Assembly: GCA_022968985.1 (NCBI GenBank)
Contig: JALJPK010000040.1
Span: 1 to 32,566 of the forward strand
Direction: 5' to 3'
Source: Pseudomonadales bacterium
Lineage (GTDB): Bacteria > Pseudomonadota > Gammaproteobacteria > Pseudomonadales > Natronospirillaceae
DNA length: 32,566 bases
Part shown: positions 9,005 to 17,325 of the stretch, piece by piece
Numbering within the stretch: the stretch's first letter is position 1
How the letters are laid out: every line of letters starts with the position of its first letter
Notes under the pieces: generated by a model
The model's input: the letters and a program-made list of their open reading frames with translations, nothing else
Database searches by the model: none
What the model was told of the DNA's origin: nothing
Translations under genes and position numbers: made by a program

Positions 9005-9036
9005 TTTAGAGGTTTAGAGGTTTAGAGGTTTAGAGG
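9005..9036. repeat. Four tandem copies of an 8-bp unit (TTTAGAGG)
   Basis: Four perfect consecutive copies of TTTAGAGG, followed by a T run, lie 27-59 bases upstream of the acetyltransferase start. Copy number may vary by slippage, and the place suits an effect on that gene's promoter or leader. Confidence 0.9.
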
Positions 9037-9460
9037 TTTTTTACTTAACAATACCTAAGGTTCGCACTTTAGATTTTATATATCAAATTTTAGGTGCCAT
9101 CACATACAATTTTTCCCTTTCAAATCAGAGATTCACAGGTTTACCGGTTAATCAGCACTCTTAAAACAAAAAAGAGTATATTCACTTTCGTAGAGATATT
9201 TAATAACCAAAAACACTGTCAGTATTTAAATACTTAAATACTGCTTTTCGACCTTTCTAGTTAAATGAGTAATTCCTAAATATTAAACTATACCATCTCA
9301 ATATATTAACTGTAACGGCGGCCAACTTGAGCCTTGATTTTTGTATTTGTAGACGTAAAACAGCAACCATCTAGAGATGGAATTAAGAAAAAACCCTATT
9401 GTATTTTGTGTTCACATTAATTTTATGATTTCAAAATAACTAAAAGCATATCTGGGAAGC
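9037..9460. other. Intergenic region upstream of second HDOD copy
   Basis: AT-rich non-coding stretch. Its one clear feature is a perfect 10-bp inverted repeat with a 4-base loop at 9220-9243 (CAGTATTTAA / TTAAATACTG). A degenerate version recurs at about 10857-10881. I see no ORF, RNA gene or integron-type site. Confidence 0.5.
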
Positions 9461-9481
9461 ATTTTTTCGATTACTCGACTA
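9461..9481 (+). promoter_or_regulatory. 21-bp box conserved upstream of HDOD copy B
   Basis: Identical to 7096-7116, ending 42 bases before this gene's start instead of 35. Conservation despite divergent flanks suggests a shared control element, though shared descent alone could explain it. Confidence 0.35.
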
Positions 9482-9523
9482 TTCTGAATCCTGTATTATT
9501 AATAATATTATTTTGAGGCAAAT

Positions 9524-10366
9524 ATGATATCCATTACCCACAGGGTGATATACGATGTATCAAAAGGATTTAAAATACCTTCGATGCCAGAAACCCTTAT
9601 TAAAGTGCAAGATATTTGTAATGATAAAAACGGTAACATCACTGACTTATCAGCTTTAATCGCCTCCGACATTGGCCTTTCTTCTTCTATTTTAAAGACA
9701 ATCAATTCGCCTATTTATGGAATGAATCGCACCATTAGTGATATTTCTCAGGCCGTGATGTTGATGGGTATGGACTCGGCTTCTACCCTAATTTCAGGAA
9801 TTTTGATTAAACAAAGCTTTAAAGGGGACTCAGCCATTAACTTCGAAAGACTGTGGGATAATGCAAGTTTAGTAGCTCAAACCATGGTATTTATTGGTCA
9901 AAATATTAACGACAAAATTCCACCTGAGAATCTGTATACTGCTGGTTTATTTCACGATTGTGGAATTGCTGCTATGAGCATGCGTTATACCTCAACCTAT
10001 CTTGATACTTTATTATTGGCCAACGAAGATTACTCAAAAAACCAAGTTGAGCATGAAGATAGAATACACGGAACTAATCATGCGATTATGGGATATTTTA
10101 TTGCTTCGGGCTGGAAATTGCCCCGGGATATTTGTGTGGTGATTTTAAACCATCACGAACAGGATTTTTTAGATATAAATAAACATCATAACGAAAACTT
10201 AATGTATGCAACGTTAAAAGTGGCCGATAATATGCTTAGCAATATCAAACGTGGGCAAAACATTAATGGTTGGAATGAAATAAGAGACAAATGTTTTGAT
10301 CAACTCGGTATCCATGAAGATCAATATCATGATTTGGGTGAATGCCTTGAAGGATTATTAGAGTAA
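9524..10366 (+). CDS. HDOD-domain signalling protein, copy B
   Basis: Paralogue of the gene at 7152-7994 with the same length, the same start context (a GAGG ribosome site) and about 84% identity by hand count. The HDOD landmarks are kept: IPSMPETLIKV, IASDIGLSSSILKTINSP, FHDCGIAAM and ILNHHE. Differences are mostly conservative in the first 230 residues, but the last 15 residues have drifted (ending CLEGLLE instead of IEELWK). Both frames are open and the substitutions look selected, so both copies are probably functional. As in copy A, the downstream convergent sequence is a SUKH-like remnant, so the duplication took in more than the gene. Function is presumed to be regulatory scaffolding and the partner is unknown. 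Confidence 0.9.
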   Translation: MISITHRVIYDVSKGFKIPSMPETLIKVQDICNDKNGNITDLSALIASDIGLSSSILKTINSPIYGMNRTISDISQAVMLMGMDSASTLISGILIKQSFKGDSAINFERLWDNASLVAQTMVFIGQNINDKIPPENLYTAGLFHDCGIAAMSMRYTSTYLDTLLLANEDYSKNQVEHEDRIHGTNHAIMGYFIASGWKLPRDICVVILNHHEQDFLDINKHHNENLMYATLKVADNMLSNIKRGQNINGWNEIRDKCFDQLGIHEDQYHDLGECLEGLLE

Positions 10367-10424
10367 TAACAATATTATACTTAAGGGGGAATGTCTTAAT
10401 AGCAGCATGTGACCTTCTAAATTG

Positions 10425-10620
10425 GCAAATTTAACAACCTTCTAACTCTTTAATTTTTTATTGCAGCCTTGTTTTTTTACTGCCTAACTATTTAAAGCAT
10501 TCAACAAATGAATTAGAGCATAATATTTTTTAGCTGAATCATCTAAAACAAAAAATAACCCACCTCAAAATTCCTGAATTAATTTTTTATCGTAAGCGAC
10601 TTACCAACCACTGTCTACAA
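10425..10620 (-). pseudogene. Highly decayed second copy of the SUKH-like gene
   Basis: Downstream of HDOD copy B the sequence still aligns with 8045-8250. The clearest block is ATGAATTAGAGCATAA (compare 8136-8151), then CTAAAAC, and AACCTTCTA next to TTTAATTTTT at the gene end. No reading frame survives. It shows that the duplicated unit covered HDOD plus at least the 3' half of the SUKH gene, and that this copy has lost selection. Confidence 0.65.
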
Positions 10621-11138
10621 CATATGACACACACAATTTAATCTCACCTCTTTTAAATAGGCTAAACCAAGTACTAATAAATATAACAATGTTTTTGGGT
10701 CAGGCTTTTAAAAACACATGTCAAATGAGGTGTGACGTGCCAGCGCATACAAGATTCCGCTTCAATTTAATGAATCACAGTTAACAAGATCACTATAAAC
10801 TCAAAACGTAGTTTCAGTTATTTTGTATAACTGCGGTTTTAAACTCGAAAATTTACAAGTATTTAATTACTTAAAAACTGCTGTTGGATACTGTTGAGGT
10901 GAATGGGAAACATCGAAGACAGGGCAGATATTAAACTGTACCTGTTTGATATATTAACGATAACGCTATATAACATGACCTTCTGGTACTCCTTTTACCT
11001 TTGTGTGCCATTGCCATTAACACTTGATTTATCGTCGACTTCAGCAATTAAATTGGTAATAGTTCTTCTCGAAATAAAATTTAAGTTTTTAGAGCAAAAC
11101 ACTACACTTAAAAAAATCATTAAAATATAGGTATTAAT
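10621..11138. other. Intergenic region upstream of tpm
   Basis: About 500 bp with no convincing gene. A 75-codon frame at 10903-11130 has no ribosome site or recognisable protein character, and I leave it out. A degenerate copy of the 9220-9243 inverted repeat lies at about 10857-10881. The tpm promoter is expected in the last 150 bases, but I cannot place it. Confidence 0.45.
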
Positions 11139-11777
11139 ATGAAAGCAAGTTTTTGGTTTAATAAATGGGAAAAAGGTGAAATTGGTTTTCATGAAAGTGA
11201 GGCGAATCAGCTGTTACAAAAGTATGTTGAGAAATTTAACCTGACACAGGCAGATAGAGTATTTCTACCCTTATGCGGAAAAACTCGTGATATAGCCTGG
11301 TTGCTTGCAGCTGGTTATAAAGTGGTTGGGGCAGAACTAAGCCAACTGGCGATTACTGATCTATTTAAAGATCTTGTTTTAGAGCCTGTAATAACTCAGC
11401 TGGGGGAGTTAATTCATTTTAGTGCAAAAGATATCGACATATTTGTAGGGGACATTTTTAAATTAACCAGTGAAATAATCGGAGCAATAGATGTTATCTA
11501 CGACCGAGCGGCACTGGTTGCGTTACCTCAAAATATTCGAGGGCAATATACAGCCCATCTAATTAAAATCACCAATAACGCGACCCAGTTACTTATAACA
11601 TTTGAATACGATCAAACAATAATGAATGGGCCTCCGTTTTGTATTGATGAGAATGAGGTTAATAATCATTATACTAAATTTTATGAAATAAGCTCCCTTG
11701 AAAACAAGGCCATTGTCGGTGGATTTAGAGGCAATGTTGAGGCATCTGAGCGAGCTTGGTTTCTTCAGAAGAAGTAA
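11139..11777 (+). CDS. tpm: Thiopurine S-methyltransferase
   Basis: The 212-residue protein matches bacterial Tpm, a cytosolic SAM-dependent methyltransferase that methylates thiopurines and, in bacteria, selenium and tellurium compounds. Visible landmarks are FWFNKWEKGEIGFHES at the N-terminus (a family hallmark), the SAM-binding loop VFLPLCGKTRDIAWLLAAGY (41-60), VGAELS at 63-68 (the acidic residue that contacts the SAM ribose), IYDRAALVALP (about 124-134) and GPPF in the C-terminal third. Length is normal for the family. It is monocistronic, followed 13 bases later by a clear terminator. The ribosome site is weak (AGGT). Confidence 0.92.
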   Translation: MKASFWFNKWEKGEIGFHESEANQLLQKYVEKFNLTQADRVFLPLCGKTRDIAWLLAAGYKVVGAELSQLAITDLFKDLVLEPVITQLGELIHFSAKDIDIFVGDIFKLTSEIIGAIDVIYDRAALVALPQNIRGQYTAHLIKITNNATQLLITFEYDQTIMNGPPFCIDENEVNNHYTKFYEISSLENKAIVGGFRGNVEASERAWFLQKK

Positions 11778-11790
11778 GTAACAACTCATA

Positions 11791-11820
11791 AAAAAGCCGC
11801 GAGTTTGTCTCACGGCTTTT
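11791..11820 (+). terminator. Rho-independent terminator after tpm
   Basis: The stem AAAAGCCG...CGGCTTTT is extended inward by GAG/CTC across one C-A mismatch, and has a short loop. Its A and T runs would let it work in both directions. It lies 13 bases past the tpm stop. Confidence 0.85.
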
Positions 11821-12045
11821 AAATACAGCTGACAGACATAAAAAAGGCCATTTCGTATGTTTTGTCACTTAGTTGGTATTATGGCTGTTAAATATTTGAT
11901 TATTAGTCGTGTTTTATTCCTTTTTTGCTTAGGTAAAGTTAATACACTTTATCATTCAGCTATATGTCTAGAGCTTAGATAATTTTTTAATAAAGTATGA
12001 AGTAAAAAAATAATTTTAATAATATAATTGTGAATAATGATTATA

Positions 12046-13200
12046 TTAAAATTTATAATACAGAACAAAAAATGGTTGTTGGAAATGAATACCTAACCAA
12101 AGGTTTTTATTTTTTGTTATCATATTGGTTATAAACCCTATATCAAAAAAAACAGGTATTCTATCTGTTTCAGATTCACCCCAGCCCCAGTATAAAGGTA
12201 CGTAATAAGGATCGTAAAATACCTCACTCATTAATTTAACATTTTTTAATATGTCGAAGTCTAAAGCAGCATAAACTCTTGGCATTAATTCATAATCAGG
12301 AAAATAAGTCACACTAGTTCCGAATGTATAATTTGTCCGTCCTTGGCCAGTTGACCTTAAATTTGATTGGCTATAAGCTGCAAAAAATTCCCCCCATACT
12401 TCTCTTGATTCTCCAGGGTTGTCATTCCATTGCTCTTCATCCCAATCATCTTTTTCAAAGGTGGAGCCGACCCGAATCCACTGCTCTTCAATATAACTTT
12501 CTGTATTTATTATTTCCCCGGTGAATTCATTATATTCCTCTTCGATAACTGTGACATCTTTTAGCTCATATTTTAAGGGTAAACCCGCAGTATGTAGGTG
12601 AGCACCAATAGAAAAAGATTTTATACTGTTGATATCACTTGATTCAAATATTTTGTATTTTGGTCGAATATTTAAGTCACCTATAAAATAGTTTACCCAA
12701 CGACTGGATAATTGTAATTTATCATTAACACCCACGGCCCAAGATAATCCACTGATATAAATTTCACTTCTATTTAAGGTCATCCCTGTTGGGTCAAACC
12801 AAATATCAAGTAATTGATCGTCACTGAAATACCAACGATAATCATCAGATGTTTTATCATCTAAACCAATTTTATCTTTAAATATAATTTCTTTAATTTT
12901 TGTTTTATTAATAGTTAATGTAGAGAAACTAGTTTGGATAATTATCAGTTCGGAAGTTTGTTTTATTAATAGTCCTTGTAATCTATCACCACTTTTTAAT
13001 AAGAGCTCGATTTCGTCTTGTTGGAGGTCTTTTTTATTAATTGTTAATTCACCAAAGTCCGTTTTGATTGTGATATCGTTTTTTGTTTCACTAATTAGTT
13101 CACCAAATATTGTATCCCCACTTTTAAGATAATATATTTCTGGAATGGCATAACAGTGAAACGAAATAAAAATTAATAATATTATTAATAACCTATTCAT
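12046..13200 (-). CDS. Predicted outer-membrane beta-barrel protein with two SGD-type N-terminal repeats
   Basis: I start it at the ATG at 13200 (384 residues). An AAGGAG site lies 7 bases upstream and the protein then opens with a signal peptide (MNRLLIILLIFISFHCYA). The upstream in-frame ATG has neither. After the signal come two similar repeats of about 40 residues, each LKSGD-x-x-x-G-x-L...T-x-F-x-x-LTI-N-K (about 26-62 and 67-105), resembling small beta domains found before barrels such as DUF481-type proteins. Residues from about 150 to the end alternate aromatic and polar positions like membrane beta-strands. The chain ends in Phe (FVLYYKF), the usual signal for outer-membrane insertion. 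Substrate and role are unknown. The gene stands alone between tpm and the broken kinase region. Confidence 0.72.
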   Translation of the reverse strand: MNRLLIILLIFISFHCYAIPEIYYLKSGDTIFGELISETKNDITIKTDFGELTINKKDLQQDEIELLLKSGDRLQGLLIKQTSELIIIQTSFSTLTINKTKIKEIIFKDKIGLDDKTSDDYRWYFSDDQLLDIWFDPTGMTLNRSEIYISGLSWAVGVNDKLQLSSRWVNYFIGDLNIRPKYKIFESSDINSIKSFSIGAHLHTAGLPLKYELKDVTVIEEEYNEFTGEIINTESYIEEQWIRVGSTFEKDDWDEEQWNDNPGESREVWGEFFAAYSQSNLRSTGQGRTNYTFGTSVTYFPDYELMPRVYAALDFDILKNVKLMSEVFYDPYYVPLYWGWGESETDRIPVFFDIGFITNMITKNKNLWLGIHFQQPFFVLYYKF

Positions 13201-13580
13201 GACAATTCTCCTTTTTACAGTATAGTTGCAAAATGCAATTAAATTGCTATTATTTGTATATAAAAGTGCCCAAGTGTTCATCATGATAAGGCCTCAATGA
13301 CACTATAAAAATTGGACAGATCAGGTATAAAAATGGCATAGGTAAGAGAAGAAGGGATACTATTATAAAAGAATCTAGTTATGTGTTTGATGATAGTTTG
13401 TATTACGTATTCTTAGTTTTCGAAAACCTTTTGAGTTTACCCTTAATGACACTCAATTAACCAATAGGCTAAATCCATAACTGCTTATTTAAAAAATAAC
13501 TGTCATGAACTTATCTAAAAAATTCAAGCTCGCAGCAAAACAAACATTACTTTAACAAACATAATCATTATCCTGAGTCT
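13201..13580. other. Intergenic region upstream of the barrel gene
   Basis: Contains the barrel gene's ribosome site and, at 13235-13247, a small perfect palindrome (GCAATT-A-AATTGC) 35 bases upstream of its start that could be an operator. From about 13555 it merges into the 5' flank of the decayed zinc-ribbon copy. No other gene seen. Confidence 0.4.
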
Positions 13581-13847
13581 ATGGCTAAACCAAACTCAAA
13601 AGGCCCAATACGTAGGTCGATATACATAATTTTGTAATGGCAAAGGTGTAGTGTCTTTATCATAACGGCTCAAATACAATAAGGGTGGATTAGGTGTGCT
13701 GTCGATATTCGTTGCCAATGTAAAACAAAAGCCCTCAAATACAGTAAGGGACGCAAAGGCGCATTAGTGATGTGATTTATTGAACGGATCGTAATCAACT
13801 GGATTTCTGCCATTAAGATTATTTCTTGCAAAATACGAATAAAATAA
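13581..13847 (+). pseudogene. Decayed copy of the zinc-ribbon gene at 190-441
   Basis: Similarity starts upstream of the ATG (ATTATCCTGAGTCTATGG against ATTACCCTGAACTTATGG) and covers the first ten codons almost exactly. It reappears as a block matching copy A's AAATACAGAAAGGG and GGCGCATTAGTGA segments and again at the 3' end (ATTAAGATTATTTCT). Between them the frame is lost, and the middle block occurs twice (about 13674-13690 and 13735-13767), showing an internal duplication. No protein can be made. It is useful as evidence that the family was once duplicated here. Confidence 0.85.
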
Positions 13848-13915
13848 CAGCAGGCCGGCTAATTATTTATGCATGGTAAGGCACTTGCTCTGTTATGCAA
13901 AAACCTTAAAATCGC

Positions 13916-14930
13916 TTAAATATAATTCAACAGCACCTCATACAGTTTGTCTGCATTTAATGGTTTGGTTAAAAATTCATTCATAGCTGAATTTAAACAT
14001 AAGTTGTAATGTGCTTGTGTCGCATGGGCATTAAGCGTGATTATGGGTATATTCAAGCAGATTGATTATTTTGTTTTTCGAAATTACGAATCATTACTGA
14101 TGTTTGTGTGCCATCCATTTTTGGTATTTCATAGTCCATAATAATATCTATATTCTCAAATTTTTTTCGTAGGTTTTAAACGTATCCTGGCCATTTTCAA
14201 CAATACTTGTTTTTGCGCCTACTTTTTTTAGCATTCCAGTTAACGTCATTTGATTGATTTTATTATCTTCTACAATCAAAACATGTTTGTTTGATAATTT
14301 TTCAAAATTGTTTATTTAGAAAGTTTACTGTTGATTCCACTACTTTCTTTTTGTTTAACTTTTGGTTTTTTACAGTAAACCAAAAAGTGGATCCCTGTTT
14401 GATTTCTGAGATCACACCCATTTTCTCACTAAGCAGCTCAGTTAATGATTTTGATTTACTTAAACCTAAACCCGTACCATCAAACTTTATAGTGGTGCTG
14501 TTATCTACCTGATTAAATGCTCTAAATAATAAATCATATTTTTGTTTAGAGGTGCCTATTCCAGTATCCATTACCGAGAATTTTAAAGTTGCATTATCCT
14601 ATGATACGTATTCAACATTTAAAGTGATTGAACCTTGCTCTGTAAATTTTAATGTATTGGTTAATATATTTATGAGTATTTGTCTGATTTTTTAGGATCT
14701 GACACCAAATTATCATTATTTAGTTTATCTATATTTAAGAAAAGGATGATTCCTTTTTTTTGCGCAGTTGAGTTAAATACGCAGTATAACTCTTCGCATA
14801 ATTGCTTTACATTAAACAGCTTATATTCCACTTTAAGTTTGTCATTTTCACTTACAGTAAAATCTAAACTATCATTTATTATATTTAATGATAAATTAGA
14901 TGACAATTTAGTATACTGCAAAAAACTATA
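13916..14930 (-). pseudogene. Broken C-terminal half of a hybrid histidine kinase (HATPase and receiver)
   Basis: Continues the sensor gene at 14931-16901 past its TAA. In order I can read the rest of the dimerisation helix (YTKLSSNLSLNIINDSLDF), the ATPase domain (DTGIG and GTGLGLSKS at about 14455-14570) and a receiver domain (VLIVEDN near 14270, the phospho-acceptor stretch MDYEIPKMDG near 14130, and FLTKP near 13980), ending at 13916. Lesions include a one-base loss in the A run at 14688-14693 (six where seven restore the frame), TAG at 14599-14601, a frame break after TGA 14302-14304, another at the seven-base run 14161-14167, and one near 14053. No functional kinase can be made from this region. 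Confidence 0.88.
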
Positions 14931-16901
14931 TTATTTCTCGTCTAAATTAGTATTTTTAAAAAAATCAGTAATACCTAAAACCTCATTTAACGGGACTCTT
15001 ATTTCATGCCCCATCGTGGCTAATTGATGACATTTTGAAAGTACTATTTGTTCTGCTTGTTTTCTTAATTCTAAATCTTTTGATAGTGCTTTTATTTTGT
15101 TTTTTGCTAAATCATACTCGTTGTTTTGATGTATAATTCGAAGGGTTGATGCTATTTGTTTGGTTATCATCGCACAACAAAATAAACTCATTTCACTTGG
15201 GTATAATTCATATATCACTCGACCTAATTGATTATCTGAATTATATAGCGCTTCAACCACAACGGTATATCTATCTTTATTTGGTTTTAATTCTTTTGGA
15301 AATACATACTTTGCATCTAAGCCTTTTAGATAATTTAGGTTCTCTTGTTCTATATCATGAAAACTAAGTATGACATCTATTTTTTTAGGTTCTGTCCACT
15401 TTGACTTTTTATCTTTTTTGATTGCTTTTGGATAAGCCAAAATCAAATAGTTACTTAAATCCATATAATTCGAAATTTGTGAGTGTTTTTTCATTATTTT
15501 TGTATATAACTCTTCAACGTTTTCGACATCGGTCACTTCTTCAATAATGTCTTTTACGAAAAACATATTATCATTTGAATCAATATCTGCATCTAACATC
15601 TTGGCATATTCTTTATCAAGAATCCCTCGAATGCTAATAGTGAATAATTCTATAAACATATGATGTTTTATGTCTTTTTCTTCTATTTCTTCTAGTTGGC
15701 AAATTGCTGAAAGCCAATCATTATAATTAACATTATTACGTAAATCATTTTTTATTCTTTTACTAATTAATTGTATATAATTATCTTCTAAATCAATTAA
15801 CCAACGATTTGTTTGATCGATCTTTAAAAAAATTTTAAATATTATTTTTAATAAATAATTAAGGGGTAATATTTGTTCATTAATAGGATCTAATGACTTA
15901 GTTATTTCATTAGTAGAATCCAATGACTTAGTTATTTCATTAATAGGATCTAATGAATTTACATTATTATTTGAATCCATCAATTGGTAATAATCTAAAC
16001 TTTTGTGTGTTTCACTCGATTGCCTTTTTATAAAATTAGTATTAACTATATACACAGGTTTACAAGGGATAGCTAAGACATGGTTAATAGCTAGTTTTAG
16101 GGCGAAAACTCCCATTTCAAAAAACGATTGTGAAACCGTACTTAAAGAGGGATGGGTTGTTTTAGAGCCTTCAATATTATCAAATCCCGTCACCGCAATG
16201 TCTTCTGGAATACGAATATTACGTTTTTTCAACTCCTTAATAACCGATATCGCACAGAGATCATTTGAACAAATAATGACGTCAGGTTTATTATTTGTAT
16301 CTGTATTTAATAAAAATTGATTGATTGCTGGTATCGCATCCACACTAGTAAAACTACCATAATATATAAGACCCTCGTTAATTTTAAGTTTGTGTTTATT
16401 CAGTATTTTTTTGTAAGTTTTAAATCGACTTTTGGCTTCAGGGTTAGTTAATGGGCCTGTAATAAAAGCTAATTTAGTATGTTTTTGTTCCGTTATTAAA
16501 TATTCGATTAACTCACCAAACCCACTAACAGAATCCACCACAATCGAGGATTGATTGTCGCTGTAAGCTGAAATATCCAAACCTAGACTTATTATGGGTA
16601 TACTGGAAAACTTATTAATAACCGCTATAAATTCTTTTTCTGTCAGATAATTTTTTAGGGAAGGGGTTAAAGTAATGATCGCATCAATATTGTCTTTATT
16701 TATTAAATCAAAAATCACTCTTTGCTGATGCTCATATTTATAGGCGGGGTTTCCGGGGTTTCCCCCTACAAATAGGATGATATTTACATTTAACTTTTTA
16801 GCGAGTGTATTAATTGCATTTACCAAAGCCATATTGTATGAATCACTAAGAGAAACTATTTGCAAACCTATCGTCAGCTGCCGTTCAATTTTATTAGTCA
16901 T
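14931..16901 (-). CDS. LacI-type ligand-binding sensor fused to start of a histidine kinase, cut short by TAA
   Basis: An open frame of 656 residues. Residues 10-290 form a periplasmic-binding-like fold of the LacI/GalR effector domain (IGLQIVSLSDSYNMALVNAI, VICSNDLCAISVIKELKKR, RIPEDIAVTGFDN, HPSLSTVSQ), but with no helix-turn-helix in front and no signal peptide, so it should sense a cytoplasmic ligand, probably a sugar. A linker with three 10-residue repeats follows, then a helical middle region, a coiled coil and the histidine box MGHEIRVPLNEVLGI. The frame stops at 14931-14933, where kinase paralogues continue; a CAA-to-TAA change would explain it. The downstream half is wrecked while 1.97 kb here is lesion-free, so the product may persist as a dimeric ligand-binding protein without kinase activity. 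Confidence 0.8.
   Translation of the reverse strand: MTNKIERQLTIGLQIVSLSDSYNMALVNAINTLAKKLNVNIILFVGGNPGNPAYKYEHQQRVIFDLINKDNIDAIITLTPSLKNYLTEKEFIAVINKFSSIPIISLGLDISAYSDNQSSIVVDSVSGFGELIEYLITEQKHTKLAFITGPLTNPEAKSRFKTYKKILNKHKLKINEGLIYYGSFTSVDAIPAINQFLLNTDTNNKPDVIICSNDLCAISVIKELKKRNIRIPEDIAVTGFDNIEGSKTTHPSLSTVSQSFFEMGVFALKLAINHVLAIPCKPVYIVNTNFIKRQSSETHKSLDYYQLMDSNNNVNSLDPINEITKSLDSTNEITKSLDPINEQILPLNYLLKIIFKIFLKIDQTNRWLIDLEDNYIQLISKRIKNDLRNNVNYNDWLSAICQLEEIEEKDIKHHMFIELFTISIRGILDKEYAKMLDADIDSNDNMFFVKDIIEEVTDVENVEELYTKIMKKHSQISNYMDLSNYLILAYPKAIKKDKKSKWTEPKKIDVILSFHDIEQENLNYLKGLDAKYVFPKELKPNKDRYTVVVEALYNSDNQLGRVIYELYPSEMSLFCCAMITKQIASTLRIIHQNNEYDLAKNKIKALSKDLELRKQAEQIVLSKCHQLATMGHEIRVPLNEVLGITDFFKNTNLDEK
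15876..15960. repeat. Almost three tandem 30-bp units inside the sensor gene
   Basis: Units at 15876-15905, 15906-15935 and 15936-15960 (the last partial) are near-identical and in frame. They encode three copies of a 10-residue S-L-D-x-x-N-E-I-T-K linker segment between the ligand-binding and helical regions. Copy-number change would lengthen or shorten the linker without breaking the frame. Confidence 0.9.
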
Positions 16902-16981
16902 ATTACTCTACAAATTGTTATTTTAAAATATTGAGTCAGTTGGCGTTCAATTTTATTAGTCATATTACTCTACAAATTGTT
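16873..16981. repeat. Direct repeat of about 47 bp duplicating the sensor gene's start region
   Basis: Positions 16873-16919 and 16935-16981 are nearly identical, with a 62-bp period. Each copy carries the same leader and ATG followed by the first codons (MTNKIERQLT). The inner copy starts the 656-residue frame; the outer copy starts a short leader frame. Confidence 0.9.
16898..16963 (-). CDS. Possible 21-codon leader ORF coupled to the sensor gene
   Basis: The outer copy of the duplicated start region gives an ATG at 16961-16963 and a 21-residue frame beginning MTNKIERQLTQ. Its TGA (16898-16900) overlaps the sensor gene's ATG as ATGA. Because the ribosome-binding context is duplicated too, initiation here is as likely as at the main start. 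It is probably a by-product of duplication, but it could couple or reduce translation of the sensor. Confidence 0.35.
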   Translation of the reverse strand: MTNKIERQLTQYFKITICRVI

Positions 16982-17325
16982 GACCTAAGATATTATAGTC
17001 GCTAATTTAGAATTTTTTAAAAATCGAAAAAATATTAAAAAGACGAAAGGTTATGTAAAGACTTGTAAAAAAATACAGACTCTGTGTTTATTTATAACAG
17101 TTAATAGTGTTGTATAAATTATGTTACTTGAAGCTAATTGTGTTGTGGATAAGTATCTGTAATCGATTTTTTTTTGAAATAAAAATGAAGAGACTTTTAT
17201 ATATTTCTATTTTTTAAAAAAATTAAGAAAGATAAAATTTTATTAGTATAAAAATTAGGCGAGATTACAATTATTTTATCTTAGTTTATAAAAGTTTGTG
17301 GGTTGACTGTGGATAGTTTGCGGAT
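16982..17325. other. AT-rich intergenic region
   Basis: Very AT-rich, with no ORF or RNA gene that I can recognise. It should carry the promoter for the leftward sensor gene, but no confident -35/-10 pair stands out among the many A/T tracts. Confidence 0.4.

Noticed and set aside
7019..10620. HDOD/SUKH duplication as an integron cassette array
   Set aside because: I found no attC-like sites between the genes and no integrase in the window. The gene orientations are also mixed.
10903..11130. 75-codon open frame upstream of tpm
   Set aside because: No ribosome site, no recognisable domain or signal peptide and atypical composition. It lies in an AT-rich intergenic stretch where such frames occur by chance.
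13581..13847. Second zinc-ribbon gene as a functional small protein
   Set aside because: The frame is lost after about ten codons and the middle is internally duplicated.
14680..15027. 115-codon frame on the plus strand over the kinase region
   Set aside because: The minus strand there encodes recognisable histidine-kinase motifs across the same bases, so the plus-strand frame is a shadow.
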